From contig DATKPQ010000089.1 in NCBI GenBank assembly GCA_035523995.1, positions 1-64,000 of the forward strand: a stretch of 64,000 nt of DNA, read 5' to 3'. This DNA is from JASHVB01 sp035523995 (GTDB taxonomy: Bacteria; Pseudomonadota; Alphaproteobacteria; Acetobacterales; Acetobacteraceae). Positions 9,671 to 18,278 of this stretch are shown here, piece by piece. The position numbers and the translations under genes were made by a program. Below the pieces are notes generated by a model, which had not been told where the DNA came from, searched no databases, and saw nothing but the letters and a program-made list of their open reading frames with translations. Position 1 is the stretch's first letter. Every line of letters starts with the position of its first letter.

Positions 9671-10843
9671 ATGGACGAGATCGTCATCGTCGCCGCCGCC
9701 CGCACGCCAGTCGGCAGTTTCAACGGCGCACTCGGTTCGCTGCCTGCGCACACGCTGGGCAGCGTCGCGCTTCAGGGTGCTCTGGAGCGGGCCGGCGTCT
9801 CTGCAGCGGACGTCGATGAAGTGGTTCTGGGCCAGGTCCTGGCCGCCGGCGAGGGCATGAACCCCTCGCGCCAGGCCGCCCGCGCTGCCGGCGTGCCGGA
9901 CAGCGCGACTGCGTTCGGCATCAACCAAGTGTGCGGCTCGGGCCTGCGTGCGGTGGCGCTGGCGGCGCAGCAGATTGGCACCGGCGAGAGCAAGATCGTG
10001 GTCGCCGGCGGCATGGAAAGCATGAGCCTGTCACAGCACGCGGCACATCTGCGCAATGGGCAGAAGATGGGCGCGCTGGAATTCGTCGATACGATGCTGA
10101 AGGATGGGCTGTGGGACGCGTTCCACGGCTATCATATGGGCAACACGGCGGAGAACGTCGCCAGCAAGTATCAGATCACCCGTGAGCAACAGGATGCGTT
10201 CGCGCTCGGCTCGCAGCAGAAGGCGAGCGCGGCGCAGAAGGCCGGGCGGTTCAAGGACGAGATCGTGCCGGTGACGGTGAAAGGCCGCCGCGGCGACACG
10301 GTGGTGAGCGACGACGAATATATCCGCCACGACGCCAGCCTGGACACGATGGCCAAGCTGCGGCCGGCCTTCAGCAAGGATGGCACGGTGACGGCGGGCA
10401 ACGCCTCCGGCATCAACGATGGCGCGGCGGCGCTGGTGCTGATGAGCGGCGCCGAGGCGGCACGGCGCGGCTTGAAGCCGCTGGCGCGTATCGCGGCTTT
10501 TGCTACCGCGGGCGTCGATCCGGCCGTGATGGGAACCGGACCGATCCCGGCGACGCGCAAGGCGCTGGGACGTGCCGGGTGGAAAGTGGACGATCTGGAC
10601 CTGGTCGAAGCGAATGAGGCGTTCGCCGCCCAGGCGCTCGCGGTGAACAAGGACCTGGGCTGGGACGTGTCCAAGGTGAACGTGAATGGCGGCGCGATCG
10701 CCATCGGCCACCCCATCGGTGCTTCCGGCGCGCGCGTGCTGGTGACGCTGGTGCACGAGATGCAGAAGCGCGATGCGAAGAAGGGCCTGGCCACGCTGTG
10801 CATCGGCGGCGGCATGGGCGTGGCGATGTGCGTCGAGAGGTAG
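9671..10843 (+). CDS. phaA: acetyl-CoA C-acetyltransferase (beta-ketothiolase)
   Basis: This is a 390-residue thiolase that condenses two acetyl-CoA to acetoacetyl-CoA in the cytoplasm, the first step of polyhydroxybutyrate synthesis. The acyl-accepting Cys88 is in NQVCGSGLRA, His347 in IGHPIGASGARV and the proton-relay Cys377 in LCIGGGMGVAM. GNASGINDGAAA is also conserved. Length fits biosynthetic thiolases. It is followed by a HAD gene and, about 860 bp on, phaB; together they make the 3-hydroxybutyryl-CoA precursor, while the synthase phaC is not in the window. A purely catabolic atoB role is possible. Confidence 0.92.
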   Translation: MDEIVIVAAARTPVGSFNGALGSLPAHTLGSVALQGALERAGVSAADVDEVVLGQVLAAGEGMNPSRQAARAAGVPDSATAFGINQVCGSGLRAVALAAQQIGTGESKIVVAGGMESMSLSQHAAHLRNGQKMGALEFVDTMLKDGLWDAFHGYHMGNTAENVASKYQITREQQDAFALGSQQKASAAQKAGRFKDEIVPVTVKGRRGDTVVSDDEYIRHDASLDTMAKLRPAFSKDGTVTAGNASGINDGAAALVLMSGAEAARRGLKPLARIAAFATAGVDPAVMGTGPIPATRKALGRAGWKVDDLDLVEANEAFAAQALAVNKDLGWDVSKVNVNGGAIAIGHPIGASGARVLVTLVHEMQKRDAKKGLATLCIGGGMGVAMCVER

Positions 10844-10882
10844 GCACAAATCTCCCCTCCCGCTTCGCGTGAGAGGGTTAGG

Positions 10883-11554
10883 GTGAGGGCGCTGCCCACG
10901 CCACCGCTATTGATTTTCGACTGCGACGGCGTGCTGATCGACAGCGAAGTCATCGGCTGCCGCGCAGAGTCTGCCTGCCTCGCGGCGATCGGCATCGCCA
11001 TCTCGCCCGATGAAATCATTGATCGCTACGTCGGCATTGCCATGGCGCCGATGCTCGCCGACCTGCAAAGCCGCCTGGGCCAGACATTGCCTGCCCTGCC
11101 GCCGGACTTCGCCGACACCATGCGGCGGGCGGTTGCCGCGGCGTTCGCAGCCGAACTGCAGCCGATGCCGGGGATCCTGGATCTGCTGCACGCACTGCCG
11201 CACCGCCGCTGCGTCGCCTCGGGCAGCGCGCCGGAGCGGCTGCAGCAGACGCTGTCGCTGACGGGCCTGCTGCCCCAGTTCGCTCCGCATGTTTTCAGCG
11301 CCAGTCAGGTCGCGCGCGGCAAGCCCGCTCCGGACCTTTTCCTGTTCGCAGCCCGTCGGATGGGCGTGGCGGCGGCGGATTGCGTGGTGATCGAGGACAG
11401 CATCCCCGGTGTGCAGGCCGCCGTTGCGGCGGGTATGCGGACGATCGGCTTCACGGGTGGCAGCCATTGCCGTGCCGGCCATGCCGAGCGGCTGCGCGCG
11501 ACGGGCGCCGCCGCCGCGTGCAACGACCTGCGCGACCTGCTTGGCCTGCTGTAG
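10883..11554 (+). CDS. HAD-superfamily phosphatase (CbbY/Gph-like)
   Basis: This is a 223-residue HAD hydrolase. Motif I is FDCDGVLIDSE (nucleophile Asp13, acid Asp15), motif II is CVASGSAPE and motif III/IV are KPAPDLFLFAA and VIEDSIPGVQAA. This pattern and the helical cap after motif I place it with phosphoglycolate phosphatase and beta-phosphoglucomutase relatives, which act on small phosphorylated sugars or acids. The first codon is uncertain: the GTG at 10883 falls within a GAGAGGGTTAGGGTGAGGGC intergenic repeat, so the native start could be the TTG just before the motif. It lies 39 bp after phaA. Substrate unknown. Confidence 0.82.
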   Translation: MRALPTPPLLIFDCDGVLIDSEVIGCRAESACLAAIGIAISPDEIIDRYVGIAMAPMLADLQSRLGQTLPALPPDFADTMRRAVAAAFAAELQPMPGILDLLHALPHRRCVASGSAPERLQQTLSLTGLLPQFAPHVFSASQVARGKPAPDLFLFAARRMGVAAADCVVIEDSIPGVQAAVAAGMRTIGFTGGSHCRAGHAERLRATGAAAACNDLRDLLGLL

Positions 11555-11705
11555 CGGCTGCCACGGTTGCGCGTCCCGACCCGTGTGCACTGCGCGGTTC
11601 ACGCCCGCGTGTTGCTCGGTGCAGGCGGTGTCTGCGAGCCCTGTGCATGACCCTGCGCTATGATAAAATCCGCGAAAGGGCACAGCAAAACAGGAGGGCA
11701 CGCCC

Positions 11706-12428
11706 ATGGCACGCGTCGCACTGGTTACCGGCGGAACGAGGGGCATCGGTGCCGAAATCAGCCGCGCCCTGAAAGCACAGGGCCGTACCGTGGTCGCCAT
11801 CTACGCCGGCAATGACGAAGCCGCCCGCAGCTTCCAGGAAGAGACCGGCATTCGCGTCTGGAAATGCGATGTCAGCGATTTCGATGCCTGCAAGCAGGCG
11901 GTCGAGCAAATCGCCGCCGAACTGGGCCCGATCGAGGTCCTGGTGAACAATGCGGGCATCACCCGGGACGCGACGCTGCAGCGCATGTCGCGCGACATGT
12001 GGGATGCGGTGATCGACACCAATCTCGGCTCCTGCTTCAACCTTTGCAAGCTGATCTTCCCCGGCATGCGCGAGCACAAGTTCGGGCGAATTGTCAATGT
12101 CGGTAGCATCAACGGCCAGGCAGGGCAGTACGGGCAGGTGAACTATGCGGCGGCGAAATCGGGCATCCACGGCTTCACCAAGGCCCTGGCGCAGGAAGGC
12201 GCGCGCTACGGGGTGACGGTAAATGCCATCGCCCCGGGCTATGTCGACACCGACATGGTGCGCGCCGTGCCCGGCGAGGTGCTGCAGAAGATCGTGGCGA
12301 AGATTCCGGTCGGCCGCCTGGGGAGGGCCGAGGATATCGCCCGTGGCGTCGCGTTCTTCACCGCGGACGACGCTGATTTCGTCACCGGATCGACGTTGTC
12401 CATCAATGGCGGGCAGCACATGTACTGA
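11706..12428 (+). CDS. phaB: acetoacetyl-CoA reductase (NADPH)
   Basis: This is a 240-residue short-chain dehydrogenase that reduces acetoacetyl-CoA to (R)-3-hydroxybutyryl-CoA for polyhydroxybutyrate synthesis. The cofactor loop TGGTRGIG is at residues 8-15, NNAG at 81-84, and the catalytic set is Ser134, Tyr147 and Lys151 (YAAAK). The insert with VNYAAAKSGIHGFTKALAQE and the ending FVTGSTLSINGGQHMY are characteristic of PhaB. AGGAGGG lies ahead of the ATG. Its partner phaA is two genes upstream. FabG is the main alternative, but the C-terminus favours PhaB. Confidence 0.92.
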   Translation: MARVALVTGGTRGIGAEISRALKAQGRTVVAIYAGNDEAARSFQEETGIRVWKCDVSDFDACKQAVEQIAAELGPIEVLVNNAGITRDATLQRMSRDMWDAVIDTNLGSCFNLCKLIFPGMREHKFGRIVNVGSINGQAGQYGQVNYAAAKSGIHGFTKALAQEGARYGVTVNAIAPGYVDTDMVRAVPGEVLQKIVAKIPVGRLGRAEDIARGVAFFTADDADFVTGSTLSINGGQHMY

Positions 12429-12444
12429 ATCGGTACCCGGTTTC

Positions 12445-12467
12445 CCTCCTCTCCTTGTGGGAGGAGG
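12445..12467 (+). terminator. hairpin after phaB
   Basis: CCTCCTC (12445-12451) pairs with GAGGAGG (12461-12467) around a 9-nt loop, 17 bp after the phaB stop. There is no U-run, so it may be a palindromic intergenic repeat rather than a terminator. Confidence 0.4.
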
Positions 12468-12531
12468 TTGCGCACGCTTTGCAATCGCTGATTTCGGCGG
12501 CATCATCCTTCTCGAACAGGAGGACCGCCGA

Positions 12532-13407
12532 ATGAATGCCCCATCCAACGCGAGGTACCGCAGCATTTCTGTCCACTGCTTCGCCGGCGCACTCGGCGCC
12601 GAGGTGGCGGGCGTCGATCTGTCGCAGCCGTTATCCGACGACGTGCTGGCGGAAATCCGCGCCGCCTTGCTCGACAATCAGGTGATCGTATTCCGCGACC
12701 AGACTTTGACGCCCGCGCAACAACTCGCCTTCGCCCGGCGCTGGGGCGAGATCCATCTGCATCCGTTCATGCAGGGCATGCCCGACTATCCGGAGATCCT
12801 GGAAGTCATCAAGACGCCGGAAGACAAGAAGAACTTCGGCGGGTCCTGGCATACCGACCAGATGTTCTCGCCGCAGCCGGCCATGGGCACCATACTTTAT
12901 GCGCTGGAAGTGCCATCGGTCGGCGGTGATACGCTCTTCACCAACCAGTACCTCGCGTACGAAAGCCTGTCCGACGGCATGAAAGCGATGATCGCCGATT
13001 TGCGCACCGTCTGCGTCGGCGACAATTTCAAGCAGCATGGCGGCATCTCGCGCGCCCAGCGCTATGACCGCGAGATGAAGCATATGAAGGTCAAGGATCC
13101 GGGGAATGTGCAGACAACGTCGGTGCATCCGCTGGTTCGCACGCATCCCGAGACCGGCCGCAAGGTTCTGTATATCGGCGGTCACGTACAGCACTTCGAT
13201 GGAATGACCGACGCCGAAAGCGAGCCCTTGATCGCCTTCCTGAAGCAGCATTCGATCCGGCCGGAGTTTACTGCCCGGGTGCGCTGGGCAAGCGGCACGC
13301 TGACATTCTGGGACAATCGCTGCACACAGCACTTCGCGATCAACGATTACCCGGCTGAGACGCGTATCATGCGCCGCATTACCATCTGCGGCGATACGCC
13401 GTTCTGA
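12532..13407 (+). CDS. TauD/TfdA-family 2-oxoglutarate- and Fe(II)-dependent dioxygenase
   Basis: This is a 291-residue non-haem iron dioxygenase. The iron ligands are His107 and Asp109 in SWHTDQMF and the distal His267 in CTQHFAINDY; the following RIMRRI supplies the 2-oxoglutarate-binding arginine. GGDTLFTNQYLAYESL is also a family block. Enzymes of this group hydroxylate taurine, alkyl sulfates or aryloxy acids, which releases the sulfur or ether group. The ATG at 12532 has AGGAGG about 11 bp upstream and gives the normal length; the frame is open further upstream through phaB. No sulfonate transporter adjoins it, so the substrate is unknown. Confidence 0.87.
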   Translation: MNAPSNARYRSISVHCFAGALGAEVAGVDLSQPLSDDVLAEIRAALLDNQVIVFRDQTLTPAQQLAFARRWGEIHLHPFMQGMPDYPEILEVIKTPEDKKNFGGSWHTDQMFSPQPAMGTILYALEVPSVGGDTLFTNQYLAYESLSDGMKAMIADLRTVCVGDNFKQHGGISRAQRYDREMKHMKVKDPGNVQTTSVHPLVRTHPETGRKVLYIGGHVQHFDGMTDAESEPLIAFLKQHSIRPEFTARVRWASGTLTFWDNRCTQHFAINDYPAETRIMRRITICGDTPF

Positions 13408-13453
13408 AAGCGGGCGTCGAAGCGGGAATCCCATCGCTGGCTGCGTTGTGCCG

Positions 13454-13478
13454 GCCACGGGGCGGCAAGCCCCGTGGC
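13454..13478. terminator. bidirectional terminator between convergent genes
   Basis: GCCACGGGG (13454-13462) pairs perfectly over 9 bp with CCCCGTGGC (13470-13478), loop CGGCAAG. It lies between the dioxygenase (+) and the BTAD regulator (-), which converge here, as expected for a shared terminator. Confidence 0.65.
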
Positions 13479-13524
13479 GGAACCAGCAGGGTCGTGCCAG
13501 TCCAGACCGAGGGGAGAGGCGAGG

Positions 13525-14496
13525 TCAGCGCAGGATGCCGGTTGCGATCATCAGGCCGGCGGTCAGCAACCCGGCAAGACAAACAGCGATGACGATTGTG
13601 GCGAACTGTCGCCGCCGCAAAACTGCGCGGGGCCAGACGATCGCCGGTGCACTGTCATTCGCGCAAGCCGCCGGTGTCGCCGCGGCCGAAATTGAATTTT
13701 TGGCGCCCGGGCGGATAGACGCCGAACCACGTCCAGGTGGGCCATCATGCTGCGGTACAGAAACAATATCGCGTGGTTCGCCAGTCGGTGCCAACGTGCC
13801 GGCGCGAATCTGCTCTGCCAGCGCCATCGTGTCCTGATCCGGGCTGACGTCAAGTTCCATATTCAGGATCTGCGCGCAGCTTTCAAACTGCAGCAGGGCT
13901 TCGGCGCGGCGCCCGCACCGCGCCAGGTAGGTCATGCGCAGCCGATGTGCCGCCTCGTTGAGCGGATCGAGGCCAACCAGACGTGCCGCCGTTGCGATAG
14001 CCGCATTGGAATTCCCTGATTCGATCTGCACCGCGGACAGCTGGCGCAACGTTTCGGTAGCGATCGCAGCGAGACGTGCCCGTTCCGGCCGTACCCAATC
14101 GTCGAATCCGGGGGAAACTGGCGGCATGTCAGCCAGCAGCGGCCCACGATAGAGCGATGCGCCGTATGACAATGCGTCCGCACTGCTGTCGGCGAGAGCC
14201 ATCTCCATCGCCAACGAATCGACCCAGATGCTGCCTGCATCGATCCATATCGCGTCGGCGTCGGTTTGTATCAGGCCGCCTGCCGGTGTCCGGCGCAGCA
14301 CGAGAAGCGATTGCCGCAGGCTGTGCCGCGCTTGTTTCGGCCCGCGGTCGGTCCAGAGCAAATCGGCGGCAGCTTCGCGGGAGAAGCGGCGGCCGGGCTG
14401 GCTCCCCAGGTAGGCGAGCAGTGCCCGTGCCTTGCGGGGAAGGTCACGAATGTCAGAGGTTCCTACCCGCAACGAGAAGCTTGCCAGCACTGTCAT
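13525..14496 (-). CDS. SARP/BTAD-type transcriptional regulator with C-terminal membrane anchor
   Basis: This is a 323-residue protein from the ATG at 14496 (the frame is open to 14706, adding an unlikely Arg/Pro-rich leader). Residues 1-95 form an OmpR-like winged helix: FSLRVGTSDIRDLPRKARAL, FSREAAADLLW and ARHSLRQSLLVLRR. Residues about 95-240 match the bacterial transcriptional activator domain (TPR-like; ESGNSNAAIATAARLVGLDP, LEAEAL-type helices). The last 25 residues (FATIVIAVCLAGLLTAGLMI) are a membrane helix, so this is a one-component, membrane-tethered activator resembling CadC in reversed order. Its target is unknown; a CRP-like site lies upstream. Confidence 0.8.
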   Translation of the reverse strand: MTVLASFSLRVGTSDIRDLPRKARALLAYLGSQPGRRFSREAAADLLWTDRGPKQARHSLRQSLLVLRRTPAGGLIQTDADAIWIDAGSIWVDSLAMEMALADSSADALSYGASLYRGPLLADMPPVSPGFDDWVRPERARLAAIATETLRQLSAVQIESGNSNAAIATAARLVGLDPLNEAAHRLRMTYLARCGRRAEALLQFESCAQILNMELDVSPDQDTMALAEQIRAGTLAPTGEPRDIVSVPQHDGPPGRGSASIRPGAKNSISAAATPAACANDSAPAIVWPRAVLRRRQFATIVIAVCLAGLLTAGLMIATGILR

Positions 14497-15407
14497 TTGG
14501 GAGGTCGAAGCCAACGCCGAATTCGGGCCCCCGGCGACGATCTTTGCAGCAAATAATGCGCGTGGAACAGTACGCAGGTGATTTTTGACTCCGCCTGCGA
14601 AGCTGGGAGGCAGATTTTGATGGCCGGTTCGCCGCTGCATTGACGCCCCTCGGGGAGCGTGCACCGAGGAACCAAACGCCGCGAAGCCAATTGAGACCGG
14701 TTCCATTGAGAAAGGACCCTATATGGAGCCAACTTTCCCCTGGCTACCTTCTGCTTTCGTGAACAGGTGTGACCTGGATCACAGTGGGAGGTTACGGGCG
14801 TGCCGAGACTCACGCTCGCCTCACGCGACATGCGCTGCAATCACGATGCAGGCGATACGAGCGGGAGTCCGACTCATGAAATTGATGTGTTCTTTGTACA
14901 AAATCCGATTCTGTGCGCTGAGACGGGATCGGCCCAGTTTTGAGACCAGAGATTGCATGATTATCGCGATTATATTGCTGTTGGCGGTAATCGCAGTCCG
15001 GACTGCCCCGCACAGCGGTGCCGAGGTCGATCAAAAGTTGTTGGCATTGCTGCAGATGGCGGCGGCACCCGAATGGATCCCGACCGCGGGTGCCGTCGGC
15101 GGGAACATTCCGATATCACCATGACCGTCTGATCGGATGCTGATATCAAATTTTCGAGACTGACGGCGCAATGGGGTCCGGCCTCTCAACAACGGCCGAA
15201 TCCGGTCAGGACCGGCGGCGAGACAACAGAAGAGACGCCCCCCATGAGTGATGTGACATTGCTCTTTGCGTGCCCGTGCGTTGGCATTGTCCAGGGCAGT
15301 CGCAGCTGGCTGCTGCCCACGGCGTCGCGTGTCTCCGATAGTTTCACAACGCAAGCATCTTTCCGCGCCGTCTTACTGTCGCCGTGTCACGGCATGGAGG
15401 CCGTGTG
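14497..15407. other. long intergenic region upstream of the BTAD regulator and SBF-type transporter
   Basis: About 910 bp separate the divergent regulator and transporter. It holds a CRP-like palindrome at 14768-14783. One small plus-strand frame, 14957-15124 (55 residues), begins MIIAIILLLAVIAV and could be a single-pass membrane peptide, but its ribosome site is poor and I give it about one chance in four. I see no other gene-like structure. Confidence 0.5.
14768..14783. promoter_or_regulatory. CRP-like operator
   Basis: TGTGACCTGGATCACA matches the symmetrical CRP consensus TGTGA-N6-TCACA in both half sites. It lies 272 bp upstream of the chosen BTAD start (62 bp from the longer alternative) and 625 bp before the SBF-type gene. 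Function is inferred from the match only. Confidence 0.55.
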
Positions 15408-16400
15408 ATGGCGGCGATCACTCTCCGCGCGCGGAGCGTGCAGTTCCGCTTGCCGGTCGATGGCTTTATCCTGGCCCTGGCCGCAGTAATCCTGGTGGCG
15501 AGCGTTCTGCCCTGCCGCGGCGACAGCGCCCGCGTGTTCCGCGCGCTCGGGCAGTTCGCCATCGCCGTACTGTTCTTTTTGCAAGGCGCGCGGCTGTCGC
15601 ACGGGGCCGTTGTCAATGGCCTGACGCATTGGCGCTTGCACGTCTTTGTTGCCACCACCACGTTCGTGCTGTTTCCGTTGCTTGGCCTTGCCCTGCTGGC
15701 ATTGTTCCCGGGATTGCTGCCGCGGGCGTTGTGGATGGGCGTACTGTTCTGTTGCGCTCTGCCATCAACCGTACAATCTTCGATTGCGTTGACCTCGATA
15801 GCCCGAGGCAATGTCGCTGCCGCCATCTGCTCTGCTAGCATATCTAACATATCCGGGATCATGCTAGCCCCGTTGCTGTTCGGTGCGATGTCGCATCTGC
15901 GCGGAGGCGGTATCAACCTGGCGGCGATCGGCCAGGTGGCGATTCAACTGCTGCTACCGTTCATTGCCGGCCACCTGCTGCGGCCATGGCTGGGCACATG
16001 GGTCGAGCGCAATCGCTCCGTCCTTGCAGTCACCGACCGTAGCTCGATCCTGCTGATCGTTTATACCGCGTTCAGCGCGGCGGTGGTGCGCGGCATCTGG
16101 CAGTCGATACCGGGGGGGACGCTGGTCGTGCTCGCATTGCTCATCACCCTTCTGCTGTTCGCCGCGCTGGCAGTAATGTTTGCGGGCAGCCGACTGCTGA
16201 GATTCAATCGCGCGGACGAATCCGCCATGGTATTTTGCGGATCGCAGAAGTCGCTGGTCAGCGGTGTGCCGATAGCAAATGCACTGTTTTCCGCCGGCGC
16301 TATCGGCCCGATTCTGTTGCCGATTATGCTGTACCACCCGATGCAGCTTATGGTCTGTTCTTGGATCGCACGATATTTTTCGCAGCGAACGGAACGCTGA
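15408..16400 (+). CDS. SBF-like (bile acid:Na+ symporter family) membrane transporter
   Basis: This is a 330-residue integral membrane protein with about nine or ten hydrophobic helices, for instance VDGFILALAAVILVAS, VFVATTTFVLFPLLGLALLA and SSILLIVYTAFSAAVV. The segments LPSTVQSSIALTSIARGN (residues about 120-140) and CGSQKSLVSGVPIANALF (about 275) are the crossover motifs of the SBF-like family, which are Na+-dependent organic-anion carriers related to ASBT. The ATG at 15408 has GGAGG seven bases upstream; a GTG at 15384 is less likely. Substrate is unknown. Confidence 0.87.
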   Translation: MAAITLRARSVQFRLPVDGFILALAAVILVASVLPCRGDSARVFRALGQFAIAVLFFLQGARLSHGAVVNGLTHWRLHVFVATTTFVLFPLLGLALLALFPGLLPRALWMGVLFCCALPSTVQSSIALTSIARGNVAAAICSASISNISGIMLAPLLFGAMSHLRGGGINLAAIGQVAIQLLLPFIAGHLLRPWLGTWVERNRSVLAVTDRSSILLIVYTAFSAAVVRGIWQSIPGGTLVVLALLITLLLFAALAVMFAGSRLLRFNRADESAMVFCGSQKSLVSGVPIANALFSAGAIGPILLPIMLYHPMQLMVCSWIARYFSQRTER

Positions 16401-16753
16401 TACCTGCCGTTGGTCAAATTGCCGCATTATAAAATATACAGAAATCAATTACGATAATATAATTTCCAATTTAACGGTTGTCGGTTGTCTTACCGAATCC
16501 GCCGGCTTAGTGTCGGGGTGCTCGCGCGATCCCCTGCTTCGACAGAAGCGGAAGGCTATCGTTTGAGCTGTCCTTCGGGGAACGTGTCTTCGCTGCTGCC
16601 TGGGGCGGCTATTGCCGACCCGATCAGGATCCTGCGGCCGTTTCAAACGCCCGGCAGACCCGATCCGATGCCTCCCCGGCCGAACGATGCACATGTTCCC
16701 CACCGCAACGGATCGTCAAACGGCAGAACCATCTGCCTGGGGAGCAAGTGGCC
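16401..16753. other. AT-rich leader of the liv-type binding protein gene
   Basis: This gap is clearly more AT-rich than its surroundings in its first half (around 16425-16475), with several TATAAT-like hexamers, for example near 16429 and 16454. That fits a promoter region for the binding protein gene. I see no gene or attenuator with confidence. Confidence 0.45.
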
Positions 16754-18058
16754 ATGGAACGCCAGGAAACTACATCAGCACCAACTGCGTCAGACACAAC
16801 CAACGCCGCCCCGATATCGAAGCTGCCGATCAGCCGTCGTGGTCTTCTTGCGGCAACCGCAGCAACCGGCCTGGTTGCCGCCGCCAGTCCGCCGATCATC
16901 AGCGCCCGCGGCGAGACGACGGTTAAGATCGGCTGGGTCGATCCGTTAAGCGGAACCTACGCGGCGCTCGGCAAGTCACAGGTGGACGGCGCCCAGATGG
17001 CGCTCGCCGAAATCAACAAGAACGGCGGCATCCTCGGGCATCAGGTCGAGATCCTTGTGCAGGATGGCGCCGCCGAAGTCGGCCAGTCCGTCGATAAGCT
17101 GAACGGGCTGGTGGACAAGGATCACGTCAACTTCACAGCCGGCAGCGTATCCTCGGCGGTGGCGCAGGCGTGCAGCCATGCCGCCAACCTCAAGAACATT
17201 CTTTATGTCGCGGTCGGCGGCCACGTCGATACCGTCACCGGCGCGGATTGCTACTGGAACACGTTCAAGACTTGCTCTGATACCTGGATGCTGGCCAAGG
17301 CGCTCGGTGTTCTGCTGAAGAAGTTCGGCAAGCGTTGGTACTTCTCCACGCCCGACTACTCCTGGGGGCATTTCCTGTACGCGGGCTTCTCAAAAATCTT
17401 GGCGCACGCCGGCGGCACCAACCTGGGCAATGCGTTGATGCCGCTCGGTGCCACCGATTTCAGCTCGGTACTGATCAAGGTCGAGCAAGCCAAGCCCGAC
17501 GTGTTCATTGTGCTGCAGGGCGGCGACGACTTCGTCAACCTGATGAAGCAGGCAACGCAGTTCGGCATGACCAAGAAGATGGCGTTCGGCTACGGCCTGG
17601 TGGAACTCGAGCCGCTGGCGGCGCTGCCGCAGGAAGCGCGGCTCGGCTGGGGCGTGATGGAGTGGTGGTGGGACCAGCCCAATCAGCCGCATGTGAAGAC
17701 GTTCGTGGCGGACTACCGCAAGCAGTACGATCTCACACCCAGCGCACGAAGCTGGCTCGGCTATATCAGCATGCACAGCATCGCGCTTGCCGCCAACAAG
17801 GCGAAGAGCCTGGAATCGGCGAAGGTCTCGCACGCCATGGCGGGCCTGCATGTACCGTCCAACGTCGCGTTGGAGCCGAACAGCCCCTATTACCGCGCCG
17901 GCGACCATCAATGCCTGATTACCGAATTTGTCGGCGAAGTGAATCAAAAGGGTAAGTATCCCAATCTGTTCTTGGTTTCCGACGAAATCGCCGGCGACAA
18001 GCTGGCGCAGACGCCGGCAGAGAAGGGCTGCAAGATGTCCTATCCGACGTCGTCTTAA
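16754..18058 (+). CDS. branched-chain amino acid/amide ABC transporter, periplasmic binding protein
   Basis: This is a 434-residue type I periplasmic binding protein (LivJ/UrtA-like). A Tat-type signal is visible (SRRGLLAATAATGLVAAA, residues 27-44), and the mature part begins ETTVKIGWVDPLSGTYAALG, the standard first strand of the family. I chose the ATG at 16754 because GGGGAGC stands about 10 bp upstream; a GTG two codons earlier is possible. It delivers substrate to the LivHMGF complex encoded directly downstream. The ligand may be an amide, short acid or aromatic compound rather than leucine, since family specificity is broad. Confidence 0.9.
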   Translation: MERQETTSAPTASDTTNAAPISKLPISRRGLLAATAATGLVAAASPPIISARGETTVKIGWVDPLSGTYAALGKSQVDGAQMALAEINKNGGILGHQVEILVQDGAAEVGQSVDKLNGLVDKDHVNFTAGSVSSAVAQACSHAANLKNILYVAVGGHVDTVTGADCYWNTFKTCSDTWMLAKALGVLLKKFGKRWYFSTPDYSWGHFLYAGFSKILAHAGGTNLGNALMPLGATDFSSVLIKVEQAKPDVFIVLQGGDDFVNLMKQATQFGMTKKMAFGYGLVELEPLAALPQEARLGWGVMEWWWDQPNQPHVKTFVADYRKQYDLTPSARSWLGYISMHSIALAANKAKSLESAKVSHAMAGLHVPSNVALEPNSPYYRAGDHQCLITEFVGEVNQKGKYPNLFLVSDEIAGDKLAQTPAEKGCKMSYPTSS

Positions 18059-18130
18059 TGTGCGGAGTTTAGCGCGTGAACCGGATCGGCGGCGAGCAAA
18101 ACGCGGGCCGCCGACCCGGTTAACGTGCCA

Positions 18131-18235
18131 ATGTCATAGCGAAGCGACGCAGCAAGCCCGGTCAAGCCGGCCGCAGCCCGATCGTATGCTCCTGCGAACG
18201 GGGTTGCTGCGTCGCTTCGCTCCTCGCAATGACAT
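18131..18235. repeat. dispersed palindromic element (GCGAAGCGACGCAGCAA type)
   Basis: Left arm ATGTCATAGCGAAGCGACGC with AGCAA (18131-18155) is inverted at 18204-18235 as TTGCTGCGTCGCTTCGCT, CCTCGCA, ATGACAT. This is the widespread 'ATTGCGAGGAGCGAAGCGAC...AGCAA' intergenic repeat. A second copy lies at 47037-47142. It separates the binding-protein gene from livH and could make a stable hairpin that sets their expression ratio. Immediately after it, ATGACATATAATA is repeated (18229 and 18245). Confidence 0.8.
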
Positions 18236-18278
18236 ATAATACGCATGACATATAATATACTGTAGGGCTTGAACCAAA

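Noticed and set aside
14723..15124. 133-codon frame upstream of the SBF-type gene
   Set aside because: The N-terminal part crosses the CRP-like site and has no coding character; only the last 55 codons could be a small membrane peptide.
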